Of a DNA stretch of 31,461 bases, positions 7,994 through 17,700 are shown piece after piece. Source of the stretch: an uncultured Collinsella sp. (GTDB taxonomy: Bacteria; Actinomycetota; Coriobacteriia; Coriobacteriales; Coriobacteriaceae); the NCBI GenBank assembly GCA_900757615.1, contig CAAEON010000059.1, forward strand, positions 1-31,461, given 5' to 3'. Made by a program: the position numbers and the translations under genes. Below the pieces are notes generated by a model. That model saw only the letters and a list, made by a program, of their open reading frames with translations, was not told the origin of the DNA and did no database searches. Position 1 is the first letter of the stretch. Each line of letters begins with the position of its first letter.

Positions 7994-9661
7994 TTAGAAC
8001 AGGCCGGTGATGTTACCGTCGTTGTCGACGTCGATATTCTCGGCCGCGGGAACCTTGGGCAGGCCCGGCATGGTCAGAACGCTGCCGGTCAGCGCGACCA
8101 CAAAGTGGGCACCGGCGGAAACCTTGAGCTCACGCACGGTGATGCGGAAGCCCTCGGGAGCGCCCAGCGCCTTGGCGTTGTCGCTAAAGCTGTACTGCGT
8201 CTTGGCCACGCACACCGGCAGGTTGCCAAAGCCGTTCTCGCGCAGCTCGGCGAGCTGGCGCTTGGCAGCCGGCGTAAAGTCGACGCCGTCGGCGCGGTAG
8301 ACCTTGGTGGCAACGGCCTCGAGGGCGTCGGCCACATCGGCACCGTCCTCGTAGGCAAACTTGAGCTCACTCGGCTGCTCAATCAGGCGCATGACCTCAT
8401 CGGCCAGGTCGAGCGCGCCCTCGCCGCCCTTGGCCCAAACCTCGGACAGCTTCACGTTGACGCCCAACTTCTGGCACTCGGACTCGATGAGGGCGAGCTC
8501 AGCCTCGGTATCGGTCGGGAAGCGGTTAATGGCGACCACGCAGGGCAGACCGTAGACGTTCTGGATGTTGTCGACGTGACGCAGCAGGTTGGGCATGCCA
8601 GCCTTGAGCGCCTCGAGGTTCTCCTCGTTAAGATCGGCCTTGGCAACACCGCCGTTGTACTTAAGCGCGCGGGCAGTGGCGACGACCACAACAGCGCTGG
8701 GGCGAACGCCCGTCATGCGGCACTTGATGTCGAGGAACTTCTCGGCACCCAGGTCGGCGCCGAAGCCGGCCTCGGTAATGGCGACATCGCCAAAACGCAT
8801 CGCCATACGCGTGGCCATGATGGAGTTGCAGCCGTGGGCGATATTGGCGAAAGGACCGCCGTGGACAAACGCAGGCGTGCCCTCGAGTGTCTGAACCAGG
8901 TTGGGTTTGAGCGCGTCCTTGAGCAAGGCCGCCATGGCACCCTGAGCCTTAAGGTCACGGGCGCGGACGGGCTCGCCGGCATAGCTGTAGCCGACAACGA
9001 TCTCACCCAAGCGCTCCTTAAGATCGTTGATGCTCGTGGACAGGCACAGGATCGCCATGACCTCGGAGGCAACGGTGATATCGAAGCCGTCCTCGCGCGG
9101 CACGCCCTGGGCCTTGCCGCCAATGCCGTCAATAACGTGGCGCAGCTGGCGGTCATTCATGTCGACGACGCGCTTCCAGGTGATGCGCTTAACATCGATG
9201 CCGAGCTGGTTGCCCTGCTGAATATGGTTGTCGAGCATGGCGGCCAGCAGGTTGTTGGCGGCACCAATAGCATGGAAGTCACCGGTAAAGTGCAGGTTGA
9301 TGTCCTCCATGGGGATGACCTGCGCCCAGCCGCCGCCAGCGGCACCGCCCTTGACGCCAAAGACGGGACCGAGCGAAGGCTCACGAAGGGCCACAGCGCT
9401 CTTGACGCCACGACGGCGCAGGCCGTCGGCCAGACCGATAGTCGTGGTGGTCTTGCCCTCGCCGGCGGGCGTGGGGTTGATGGCGGTCACGAGGACAAGC
9501 TTGGCCTGGTGATCAGTTGGCTCGTTGAGCAGGGAATAGTCGACCTTTGCCTTGTCAAAGCCGTACGGAATCAGATGCTTAACGTCGACGCCGGCGTTCT
9601 TGGCCACCTCGGTAATAGGCAGCGGCGTGACAGAGCGTGCGATTTCGATGTCAGTAGGCAT
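7994..9661 (-). CDS. fhs: Formate-tetrahydrofolate ligase
   Basis: A 555-residue cytosolic enzyme that joins formate to tetrahydrofolate using ATP, giving 10-formyl-THF. This supplies purine synthesis and the methyl branch of one-carbon (acetogen-type) metabolism. The length is typical. The nucleotide site TPAGEGKTTTT is at residues 64-74. Family motifs include REPSLGPVFGVKGGAAGGG, GDFHAIGAANNLLAAMLDN and FVHGGPFANIAHGCNS. ATG 9661 was chosen because AAAGGA lies 6 nt upstream and the protein then begins MPTDIEIARS as in homologues; the frame is open further to 9745. It has its own promoter-like extended -10 box and terminator, so it is probably transcribed alone, downstream of ruvB. Very confident. 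Confidence 0.97.
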   Translation of the reverse strand: MPTDIEIARSVTPLPITEVAKNAGVDVKHLIPYGFDKAKVDYSLLNEPTDHQAKLVLVTAINPTPAGEGKTTTTIGLADGLRRRGVKSAVALREPSLGPVFGVKGGAAGGGWAQVIPMEDINLHFTGDFHAIGAANNLLAAMLDNHIQQGNQLGIDVKRITWKRVVDMNDRQLRHVIDGIGGKAQGVPREDGFDITVASEVMAILCLSTSINDLKERLGEIVVGYSYAGEPVRARDLKAQGAMAALLKDALKPNLVQTLEGTPAFVHGGPFANIAHGCNSIMATRMAMRFGDVAITEAGFGADLGAEKFLDIKCRMTGVRPSAVVVVATARALKYNGGVAKADLNEENLEALKAGMPNLLRHVDNIQNVYGLPCVVAINRFPTDTEAELALIESECQKLGVNVKLSEVWAKGGEGALDLADEVMRLIEQPSELKFAYEDGADVADALEAVATKVYRADGVDFTPAAKRQLAELRENGFGNLPVCVAKTQYSFSDNAKALGAPEGFRITVRELKVSAGAHFVVALTGSVLTMPGLPKVPAAENIDVDNDGNITGLF

Positions 9662-9701
9662 GGGCGGTCCTTTCGTTACCGAATGAGAAAAAGACCAATT
9701 C

Positions 9702-9728
9702 AGCATAGCACGGGCGCGCAATAGTAAA
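9702..9728 (-). promoter_or_regulatory. Likely fhs promoter with extended -10
   Basis: On the minus strand TGCTATGCT is an extended -10 (TGnTATGCT), with TTTACT 15 nt further upstream as a partial -35. The -10 is 41 bp before the fhs start codon. Confidence 0.45.
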
Positions 9729-9792
9729 ACACCCGCAACCGACAAACGGCGATATGTTTACCCGATGCTCAGCGATAGCCTACAAACCCGTC

Positions 9793-10860
9793 CTAAACGG
9801 TTGGCTCAATTCCCAAATGCTCAAAGGTGCGAAGCGTTGCCTGGCGGCCCTGGGGCGTGCGAATCATCAAGCCGCACTGCAGCAGATAGGGCTCATAGAC
9901 ATCCTCGAGCGTGCCTGGGTCCTCGCCCACCGCGCTGGCAAGGGTCGTAAGACCCACGGCGCGACCGGAGAACGTCTTGGCAAGCGTCTCCAAGATGCGG
10001 ATATCCATCCAGTCCAAGCCAAGCTCGTCGATCTCAAAGAACTCGAGCGCCTGACGGCAGATATCGAGCTCGATGGGACCGTTACCGCGCACTTGCGCAT
10101 AGTCGCGCACGCGTTTGAGCAGACGGTTGGCGAGACGCGGCGTACCACGCGAGCGTGAGCCGATCTCGAGCGCGCTTGGATGGTCGATCGTCACGCCCAG
10201 GATGGTTGCCGAGCGCGTCACGATCTGGGCGAGCTCCTCGACGGTGTAGTAGTCCAGGCGATACGAGATGCCAAAGCGATCGCGCAGCGGGCCCGTGAGC
10301 ATGCCCGAACGGGTCGTGGCCGCCACCAGCGTAAACTTGGGAATATCCAGGCGAATCGAGCGCGCCGCCGGGCCCTTGCCGATCACGATATCGAGTGCAA
10401 AGTCCTCCATCGCGGGATACAGGACTTCCTCGACCGAACGGTTCAGGCGGTGGATCTCGTCGATAAACAGCACGTCACCCGGCTGCAAATTGGTAAGAAT
10501 AGCCGCGAGGTCGCCGGTGCGCGCGATGGCCGGGCCACTTGTCGTCTTGATCTGAGCGCCCAGCTCGTTGGCGATAACCGTAGCCAGCGTGGTCTTGCCC
10601 AGACCCGGAGGGCCCGAGAAGATCACATGGTCGAGCGTCTCGCCGCGGCTCTGCGCGGCCTCAATCAACACGCGTAGGCTCTGCTTGATGTGCTCCTGGC
10701 CGCAGTAATCGTCCAGGCGCTGGGGGCGCAAAGTGCGGTCGACATCGAGGTCCTCGGCCGTCAGCTCCGAGCCCACCATGCGCTCGCCGTGCGCCATGGA
10801 TGCCGCCGGCGAGTTGCCGGGCGTCGCCCACAGGTCCTGAGAGTCATCGGCTTCCCACAT
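9793..10860 (-). CDS. ruvB: Holliday junction branch migration ATPase RuvB
   Basis: A 355-residue AAA+ motor that with RuvA drives branch migration of Holliday junctions. Walker A GPPGLGKTT is at about residues 83-91. Walker B is LFIDEIHRL, sensor 1 is VAATTRSGML, and RDRFG carries the arginine finger. The C-terminal winged helix ends with the family-typical GLMIRTPQGRQAT. The N-terminus has an extra ~35 residues before the usual RPQRLDDYCGQ start. ATG 10860 overlaps the ruvA stop as TGATG; a GTG one codon earlier is the alternative. It is last in a ruvC-ruvA-ruvB operon whose promoter carries an SOS box. Confidence 0.97.
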   Translation of the reverse strand: MWEADDSQDLWATPGNSPAASMAHGERMVGSELTAEDLDVDRTLRPQRLDDYCGQEHIKQSLRVLIEAAQSRGETLDHVIFSGPPGLGKTTLATVIANELGAQIKTTSGPAIARTGDLAAILTNLQPGDVLFIDEIHRLNRSVEEVLYPAMEDFALDIVIGKGPAARSIRLDIPKFTLVAATTRSGMLTGPLRDRFGISYRLDYYTVEELAQIVTRSATILGVTIDHPSALEIGSRSRGTPRLANRLLKRVRDYAQVRGNGPIELDICRQALEFFEIDELGLDWMDIRILETLAKTFSGRAVGLTTLASAVGEDPGTLEDVYEPYLLQCGLMIRTPQGRQATLRTFEHLGIEPTV

Positions 10861-11480
10861 CACGCATCCATTCCGAGTCGCTTAAGCGCCGCGCCGAGCA
10901 GATCCTCGACACGCATATTCTGCCCATCATACCCGCTCAGGGCAACATCGGTCTCCTGCGGGCTAAAGCCCATGGAAAGGAGTGCCGCACGGGCATCATC
11001 GATGGCCGAGGGAGCGGCAGCGGGCACGGGCATCGCAACCTGGCCGGGGATTACGTCAACCGGAACAAAGCCCTTGTCCTTGGCAAAGGTGCTCTTGAGC
11101 TCCAGGATCAGGCGCTGAGCTGTCTTTTTGCCCACACCGGGCACCTTGGCCATACCCTTGTCGTCCTCGGCCATCACCAGCGAATACAGCTGCCCCACGG
11201 TATAGGTGGAAAGCACAGCGAGCGCCAAGCGCGGGCCAACACCCGAGACGGACACGAGCCGATCGAACATCGCGCGCTCGTCCTTGGAGGCAAAGCCAAA
11301 GAGCGTCATGGCGTCCTCGCGCACCTGCATACGGGTATAGAGGCGCACCTCGCCGCCGGACGTAGGCAGCGTGGCGGCAGTGCTGCCCGAAATACCGAGC
11401 TCAAAGCCCACGCCCGACACATCGACGACGGCCGAGCTCATCGTGGCCTCGACAAGCGTTCCATGGAGCTGGGAAATCAT
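10860..11480 (-). CDS. ruvA: Holliday junction DNA helicase subunit RuvA
   Basis: A 206-residue protein that binds the four-way junction and loads RuvB. Domain I (residues 1-63) is the OB fold beginning MISQLHGTLVEA. Domain II holds two helix-hairpin-helix motifs, VSGVGPRLAL (about 78-87) and VPGVGKKTAQR (about 113-123). After an Ala/Pro-rich linker, domain III (about 160-206), which contacts RuvB, has DDARAALLSMGFSPQE. The ATG overlaps the ruvC stop as TGATG and its own stop overlaps ruvB the same way, so the three genes are translationally coupled. Length and order of domains are normal. Confidence 0.97.
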   Translation of the reverse strand: MISQLHGTLVEATMSSAVVDVSGVGFELGISGSTAATLPTSGGEVRLYTRMQVREDAMTLFGFASKDERAMFDRLVSVSGVGPRLALAVLSTYTVGQLYSLVMAEDDKGMAKVPGVGKKTAQRLILELKSTFAKDKGFVPVDVIPGQVAMPVPAAAPSAIDDARAALLSMGFSPQETDVALSGYDGQNMRVEDLLGAALKRLGMDA

Positions 11481-12001
11481 CAGTATCCGGTTCCTCTCTG
11501 TTGATAGAACTCGCCACCGGTAAGCGCCCGGGTGCGGCTGAGGTTTACGTGGCAGATGGCGCAGGCCAGGGCATCGGCGGCGTGGTCGGGATGCGGGTCG
11601 TGGTCGAGCTGCGTGAGCGTACGCACCATGTAGGCGACCTGCCGCTTGTCCGCGGCACCGGTGCCCACAACAGCCTGCTTAATCTGCATAGGCGTGTACT
11701 CGCCAATCTCGAGTGCGCATTCCGAAAGCGCCACGAGCGCGGCACCGCGGGCATGCGCCGTAGGGATGGCCGAGCGAACGTTGGCGCCAAAGTAAATGCT
11801 CTCGATAGCAGCGGTATCGGGTCGATAACGCTCCACGACACCCTTGAGGTCGCGGGCGATATGTGACAGACGCACCGCGAGCGGACTGCCCGCGCTGGTC
11901 TCGATACAACCGTAGGCACGGCAGCGAACCTCGCCACGTCGCTCCTCGATAATCCCCCAACCCGTATGAGCCAAACCAGGGTCGATACCCAAAATGACCA
12001 A
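11480..12001 (-). CDS. ruvC: Crossover junction endodeoxyribonuclease RuvC
   Basis: A 173-residue nuclease that cuts Holliday junctions symmetrically. The acidic catalytic residues are visible: Asp in ILGIDPGL at the N-terminus, Glu in AAIESIYFG, and the two Asp in HPDHAADALACAI near the C-terminus. TTG at 12001 is chosen as start because GGGGAGG lies 5 nt upstream and the protein then begins at the usual place before GIDPG with the standard length. A TTG 21 nt further up is open but sits before the ribosome binding site. First gene of ruvCAB, with an SOS-type operator 57 bp upstream. The last residues GEFYQQRGTGY run into ruvA. Confidence 0.95.
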   Translation of the reverse strand: MVILGIDPGLAHTGWGIIEERRGEVRCRAYGCIETSAGSPLAVRLSHIARDLKGVVERYRPDTAAIESIYFGANVRSAIPTAHARGAALVALSECALEIGEYTPMQIKQAVVGTGAADKRQVAYMVRTLTQLDHDPHPDHAADALACAICHVNLSRTRALTGGEFYQQRGTGY

Positions 12002-12057
12002 GCCAACCTCCCCTCGCCACAAGCACGGCGCGAGACAAGCCCCCGCGCACTATTCAC

Positions 12058-12079
12058 GAACGTCTGTTCTAGAATAACA
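12058..12079 (-). promoter_or_regulatory. SOS (LexA) box and extended -10 of the ruvCAB promoter
   Basis: On the minus strand AGAACAGACGTTCG (core GAAC-N4-GTTC at 12058-12069) fits the Gram-positive LexA consensus CGAACRNRYGTTYC at 12 of 14 positions, including RNRY exactly. Directly upstream is TGTTATTCT, an extended -10 at 12071-12079. The box would cover the transcription start, as expected for LexA repression of a Holliday-junction operon. Confidence 0.7.
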
Positions 12080-12138
12080 CAACGGGGCCAAGATACTTAG
12101 TTGAAGTGTCGGGGTTGGGAGCGAATCCCATCCCATAG

Positions 12139-14124
12139 TTAGTTTTGAGAGAAGAACGGGAATTGCCTCGGATCAACCGGCGGTTGCGGCATCGGCGTGC
12201 CTTGGGGCCCACCCTGCGGTCCGCCCTGGCCGCCCATCATCTTTTCGATGGCGTCCTGGACCTCGCCCTCAAACTTTTTCATGCCCTCATGCAGGCGGCG
12301 CTGGCCGTCCTCGGAGCGCAGCTCCTCCATCTGCTCGGGCGAAATACCCAACAGGTCACCCAGTATGCCCATCATCTCGCCACGCATGCGCTCGCTTGTA
12401 TCCTCGTCGGCAAAGCGGCGCACCTCGGCGCGTGCCAGCGAATCGACCGTCATGCGCCCCTTGCCGTTGAGCCCCAGATCGGACCACGCGAGCATGTACG
12501 GCCAGGCGCGCTCGACAAACGAACGGGCCGAGACGATCGGCGCCGTCGGCAACATGCGGCGGGCAGCCTCACCCTGTCGAACGAGCATCAGCAGCAGCGA
12601 GCAAGCCTCGGGCTTGCCGGAGGCCATCGGGATGTCGTCGAAGGGTCGGTTGCGGTCGACGTGCGACTCGAGCGTGCCATCGACCTCGCCCGGCTCAAGC
12701 CCACCGAGCAGCTGCGCCGCGCGATCGAGCATGTCGACCGGGCCGTCAAGCGTCGAGAGCGCCCGCGCCAGCACGCGCTCTATACAATCTTCCACCGCGT
12801 TAAGCGTCACGAGCTCCTGCGGCACCACGGCAGACGTGCGGTTGCGCACGCGCGCCACAAACTCGAGGGTCGATAGATACACATCGCCAAAGGGCGCGTA
12901 ATCGCCCTGGTAGCCACCGCAAAGCGCCGGTGCCGCCAACGCGTACTCGGTCTTGGAAAGTGGGCTCAGAGCCATCGCGCCCAGCTCGAGCGCTGTGTCC
13001 TCCAACATGAGGCCCAGTGTGCGCGAACGCAGGCGCTCGGCATCGCCCGCCGACACATCGCGGTCAAGTACGCGCGCCGCATCCGGCGCATCGCGCTCAA
13101 CCGCGCGAATATGCAGGCGCTCAGCAATCGCGCGAACGGCGGCGCAGCGGGCGGCCTCGGCCTCTTCCTGTGCCGGCGTAAAGATGCGGTTGCGGTCCAA
13201 CACCAGGCCGATCACGTTGCGCGAGCCCAATGCATCGACGGCCAGCGCCACAAGCAAAGACGACGGCAGATCGCCCTCGAGCGCCACCACGGCGCGCGAC
13301 GTACCATGGGCACGGGCGTTATCGCGCACAGCGAGCACCAGCGCCTGCCACAACCACTCCTCGGAACGAAACTCGGGCAGCTCGTGGTCCTCCAGGGCAT
13401 CGAGCATCACGCCGCGCTGAATCTCCTGAACCAGCAGGCTCTCCTCAAAGCACGGCGCCTGGGCCACCACGCGCCCGCAGTCGTCGAGTACAAACGACCC
13501 GCCGGTATACACCGACTCGTCATAGGCACCGACCGGCGCCATGCAGGCAAACCATACGCTGCGCTTGGACGCGATCTTGCGGTAGGCTCCGCTGCGCACG
13601 GCGGCGATCGCGGCGGTCTCGCGGTCGGTCATATCAAACGCGTTGAACTGGAAATAGGCGATGAGGTCGACGCCGGTCGGCAGCATCTCGAGTTCGCGGT
13701 CCAAGTCGAAGATCACGGCGATACGCACGCCGTCCACGTCGAACACCGGCGGCGCCCAACGGGCATCGCCGCTCCCACCGCGCTGCAGGGCAATGCTCGA
13801 ACGGGCCGGCACCACATGGCCGTCCTTGAGCATCATGTAGTCGAGCAGGGGCTGGCCCTCAAACGAAACCGCCGCGGGCACGATGCAGATCATATCGAGT
13901 TCTTGGATACGCTCGGCAACACCGGTCAGGCCTGTCAGCATGTCGTGCTCAAAGTCGGCAGCGCCCACCAGGCCGCCGGGCAGAGCGCCCATAAAGAGCG
14001 GAGCCGGGACGCACAGTACGCGCGCCCCGCGCTCGTGGGCTATACGAGCCTGGTCCTCGATGCGACCGCAAATGCCCTCAATATCACCCAGGCGCATATC
14101 GATCTGTGCAAGTGCGAGCTTCAT
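12139..14124 (-). CDS. NAD(+) synthetase-like two-domain protein with lost active sites (putative pseudoenzyme)
   Basis: A 661-residue protein with the layout of glutamine-dependent NAD synthetase: nitrilase-type domain (1-250), synthetase domain (about 255-560), then an extra tail. It begins MKLALAQIDMRLGDIEG, and PVGAYDESVYTGGSFVLDD and GGYQGDYAPFGDVYLSTLEF are close to family motifs. The catalytic residues are gone. FPEL is VPAP (Glu to Ala41), the Lys region near 105-112 has no Lys, and the ICED region reads IFDL (138-141) with no Cys. The ATP-binding SGGIDS loop reads EGDLPSS (283-289). The tail ends in a helical DLLGISPEQMEELRSE stretch and a Gly/Gln/Pro-rich end. GGAAAGGG precedes the ATG. 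Fold retention with loss of both chemistries suggests a binding or regulatory role; this is inference. Confidence 0.8.
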   Translation of the reverse strand: MKLALAQIDMRLGDIEGICGRIEDQARIAHERGARVLCVPAPLFMGALPGGLVGAADFEHDMLTGLTGVAERIQELDMICIVPAAVSFEGQPLLDYMMLKDGHVVPARSSIALQRGGSGDARWAPPVFDVDGVRIAVIFDLDRELEMLPTGVDLIAYFQFNAFDMTDRETAAIAAVRSGAYRKIASKRSVWFACMAPVGAYDESVYTGGSFVLDDCGRVVAQAPCFEESLLVQEIQRGVMLDALEDHELPEFRSEEWLWQALVLAVRDNARAHGTSRAVVALEGDLPSSLLVALAVDALGSRNVIGLVLDRNRIFTPAQEEAEAARCAAVRAIAERLHIRAVERDAPDAARVLDRDVSAGDAERLRSRTLGLMLEDTALELGAMALSPLSKTEYALAAPALCGGYQGDYAPFGDVYLSTLEFVARVRNRTSAVVPQELVTLNAVEDCIERVLARALSTLDGPVDMLDRAAQLLGGLEPGEVDGTLESHVDRNRPFDDIPMASGKPEACSLLLMLVRQGEAARRMLPTAPIVSARSFVERAWPYMLAWSDLGLNGKGRMTVDSLARAEVRRFADEDTSERMRGEMMGILGDLLGISPEQMEELRSEDGQRRLHEGMKKFEGEVQDAIEKMMGGQGGPQGGPQGTPMPQPPVDPRQFPFFSQN

Positions 14125-14162
14125 GGCTCAGCCCTTTCCGTCGTAAACCATCGTTGTCGTAG

Positions 14163-14195
14163 TAAAAGCGCCGGCCGCATGATGCAGTCGGCGCT
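14163..14195 (-). terminator. Terminator of the superoxide reductase gene
   Basis: On the minus strand AGCGCCG and CGGCGCT form a stem around a 15-nt loop, followed by TTTTA. It lies 46 bp past the stop codon at 14242. Confidence 0.65.
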
Positions 14196-14241
14196 CGCAT
14201 GTGCATATGCTAGCTATGATACCCCGAGTGGGGACGCGCTC

Positions 14242-14604
14242 CTAGAACGTCGCGGACCACAGCCCGTGCAGGTTGCAATAGGCATAGACGGTACCGGTCT
14301 TGGAGCCGCCGGCAAAAAACGTCGCGGGCTTCATGCCGGGCTCAAGGTAATGGACCTCCAGACGGCCCTCGGCCTCAAGGGCGATCCACTCGATATAGTG
14401 CTCGGGCACCATAGGGTGCTCGACCGAGCCCACGCGTGCACGGATCACGTGACCGTCGCGCTCGCTCTCAACGACCGGCACGTGCTTTTCGTGCGCTGCG
14501 TCCTCGGTATTCGCGGTCAGCTCCGTGCAGCCGGCAGGGGTTGCAACGTCGTTGCCAAGGGCGGCAATGAGCTTGCCATCGGGGTCCTTAAAGAATTTCG
14601 CCAT
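14242..14604 (-). CDS. Superoxide reductase (desulfoferrodoxin, class III-like)
   Basis: A 120-residue cytosolic iron protein that reduces superoxide to hydrogen peroxide without making oxygen, a common defence in anaerobes. Center II ligands are all present: EKH (39-41), His63 in EHPM, His69 in EHYIEW, Cys110 and His113 in YAYCNLHGLW. The N-terminal ~36 residues align in position with the desulforedoxin domain of two-iron desulfoferrodoxins, but only one Cys (26) remains, so center I cannot form. That is the class III arrangement. ATG 14604 follows AAAGGAG at a good distance. It lies 150 bp downstream of the helicase gene and ends at its own terminator, so it may be transcribed separately. 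Electrons probably come from a rubredoxin-like donor not seen here. Confidence 0.92.
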   Translation of the reverse strand: MAKFFKDPDGKLIAALGNDVATPAGCTELTANTEDAAHEKHVPVVESERDGHVIRARVGSVEHPMVPEHYIEWIALEAEGRLEVHYLEPGMKPATFFAGGSKTGTVYAYCNLHGLWSATF

Positions 14605-14754
14605 GATGTTCTCCTTTGCTGATGTGCCAATGTTCTCGATTCTTCTTATGCCCAAAGGCAAGCGAACCATCCACGGCATCGCAAATGAACACATAACGAG
14701 CGAGGACGATGACGCAGCGCGTGCCATCCGACCTGGCGGCCCCACCCGAGCGGG

Positions 14755-17700
14755 TTAGCGCCCGTCGCCGCCCAGCAGCGCCAGAACATCCTCGCGGGTA
14801 AACAGCGCCGACGAGATGCCGTCGCCGCCGAGCACGCTGTTGACCAGGTCGCGCTTGGACTCCTGCATCTGCATGATGCGTTCCTCGATCGTGTCCTTGG
14901 CGATGAGCTTGTACACGGTCACCGTGTGCTGCTGGCCAATACGATGCGCACGGTCGGTCGCCTGGTCCTGTGCGGCCACGTTCCACCACGGGTCGTAGTG
15001 AATGACCACGTCGGCCGCCGTCAGGTTTAGGCCCACGCCACCCGCCTTGAGCGAAATCAAAAAGACCGGAACCTCGCCCGCTTGGAACTGCGCGACCATC
15101 TTGGCGCGGCTCTCCTTAGACGAAGCGCCCGTGAGCTTAAGGAAGGCGATGTCCTCCTTGGCCAGGCGCTTGCCGATGATATCGAGCATGCCCGTAAACT
15201 GGCTGAACAACAGGATGCGATGCCCGCCGTCGAGTGCGCCGTGCACGAGCTCCATGCACGTATCGAGCTTGGCGCTCCCCGCCTTGTAATCCTCGTAGTG
15301 TAGACGCGGGTCGCAGCAGATCTGGCGCAGCTTGGTAAGCTCGGCGAGCACCTTGAGCTTGTCTTTCTTAAACTCGAATGCCTCGCGATGCTGCACCTGC
15401 TGGGCGATGCGGTCCTGGTTTGCCAGGTACAGCTTGCGCTGCTCGCCGGTGAGCTGAGCCACGACGGTGTCCTCGATCTTTTCGGGCAGATCGGCCACCA
15501 CGTCTTCCTTGACACGGCGCAGCACAAACGGCGACACGAGCGCCTGCAGGCGAGCGGCGCTGTCACCCTCGGCGTGCTCGACCGGGCTTTCGAAGCGCTT
15601 GGCAAACGACTCGCGCGTGCCAAGCAGGCCCGGCATCAAAAAGTCGAAGATGCTCCAGAGCTCGGACAAGCGGTTTTCGATGGGCGTGCCCGTCAAGGCA
15701 AAGCGCACGCCGGCAGGCAGGCGCTTGGCGCCGCGCGCCACCTGCGTGAGCGGGTTTTTAATGTACTGGGCCTCGTCGAGCACCACACGGGCAAAGTCCT
15801 GCTCGGCATACTCGTCGATATCGCGCCGCATAAGGTCATACGACGTCACGACCACGTTATGCTCGGCCACGCCGGCGATCTGCACGCGGCGTTGAGCCTT
15901 GGCGCCCACGATGGCACACACATCGAGCGACGGGGCAAAGCGCTCCAGCTCGGCGGTCCAGTTGTACACAAGCGACGCAGGGCACACCACAAGCGTGGGC
16001 TTAGTGTCCCCCGCCTCCACGCGCGCCAGGATATGTGCGATCATCTGCAGCGTTTTGCCCAGGCCCATATCGTCGGCCAAGATGCCGCCGAGGCCCAGGT
16101 GCTCGAGCGAGCCGAGCCACTGGTAGCCGTCGACCTGATAGCCGCGCAGTGTGGCCTTGAGCGAGACCGGCACCGTAAAGTCCATCTTGCCGAGCGTATC
16201 CAAGCGTTCGACGGTGCGACGGAATGCAGCGTCGCGATCGGCTTCGAGCGCGGGCGTGCGCGCAAGCATGCTGTCGACGAACAGGGTACTCGACGCGGGA
16301 AGTGACACGCCGTCGAGCAGGTCGACAGCATCGACCCCCAGATCCTCGGCAAGGCCAAACGCGGCGCGCGCTCCCTCGTCCAGGCGAATGATGTCGCCCG
16401 ACGTAAGACGCGCAAACGTCTGGTGGCACTTGTAGGAGTCCAGATAGATGGCAAGATCTGCCGCCGAAAGGCCGCTCGCGCCCAGTTCGACGTCGAGCAG
16501 GTTACTCTTGACGGTCGCACGCACCGAAAGCTTGGGCGCAGGGCGGACCGAGACCTGGCGCAGGCGGTCGCTGAGCATGACCTCGCCCAGCTCGGACAGG
16601 GCAGACAGACCCTCGGTCAGCAAGTGGAACAGGCTCTCGTCATCGCGTTCCTCAAACGCCAGGCCGCGCTCGTAAAAATCGAAATACAGGGCCGCCGTGT
16701 CCATAACGCGAAACTCTGCCACCTCATCGCGCGGCGGCACGCCCGGGCGCTGCTCTTCGAAGGGGCTGCCCGGAGCGCCCAGACTAAAGAGATCTGCCGA
16801 CCAGTCGCCGTAGGTAACCGTAATTTTGCAGGTCACAAGCCCATCGTCGACGCCGATCGCCATAGCAAAGCTCGGCTCGGGCGCCACGGTATCGAGCGCA
16901 GCGGGCGCGGTAAGGTCGGTGTAGTCGCGCAAAATGGGCAGCGCCATACGACAGAACTCCCCCACCTGGTCGGCGGCGATATGGACCGGCGTGCGACAGG
17001 GCAGCAAGCGCGATAGGAACGGCGCCGCATGCTGGGCAAACGCTACATCGGTGCGGCGCGCACGGCGGGTGTCGACCAGATAGGCAACATCGCCCGAAGC
17101 AAAGCAGTATGCATCGGCCGGCAGGCGCAGATCGTAGCTGCCACCAGCCGCCGGCGCGATTTTGGCGGCAAGGAGCGGTGGGCGCTTAGACGGTGCCTCG
17201 TCCTCCCCTTCCGGAGGCATCTCAACCGCTACGTCATAGGTGCGATGCGTCGTCGTCCCCCGCGACCAGGCAGGCTCAAAGGAGATGGTCTGGCCGCGCA
17301 GTAGGTCCAGCACATATACGATGCTATGCACGGACAGCGGCAACTGACGCTCGGCAACAAAGCCACTGCGGGCAAAGTCGTACGACGCCGAACGCGAGCT
17401 TGTGATGTCATCGAGATAGGCGACTGTCGTCACAACAAGGTTGAGCAGCTTTGTCGACACGTCTTCGAAGGCTTCGGGCGTATGGACAAACGTGAGCTTC
17501 TTGCCGTACGAGAAGGTACCGCCTCGGACATAGGCGTCGGCCATGCCGTCGATATCCTTGACCACGTAGGACACCGAACCGCAACGAATGCGGAACTCGA
17601 GCGCCCAGCTAAAGCGGTCGGCGAACAGCGGATTGTAGTACGGCACCAACGAGGGCTCCAACGCCGCTTTGGGAGCGTCGGGATCAACGGCGGCGGCAAG

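Noticed and set aside
8105..9724. 539-codon plus-strand frame over fhs
   Set aside because: Antisense shadow of a clear enzyme gene, with Val/Leu/Gly-rich composition typical of such shadows.
9775..9800. Weak stem at the end of ruvB as a terminator
   Set aside because: Only about six pairs with a bulge and three T; not distinguishable from chance.
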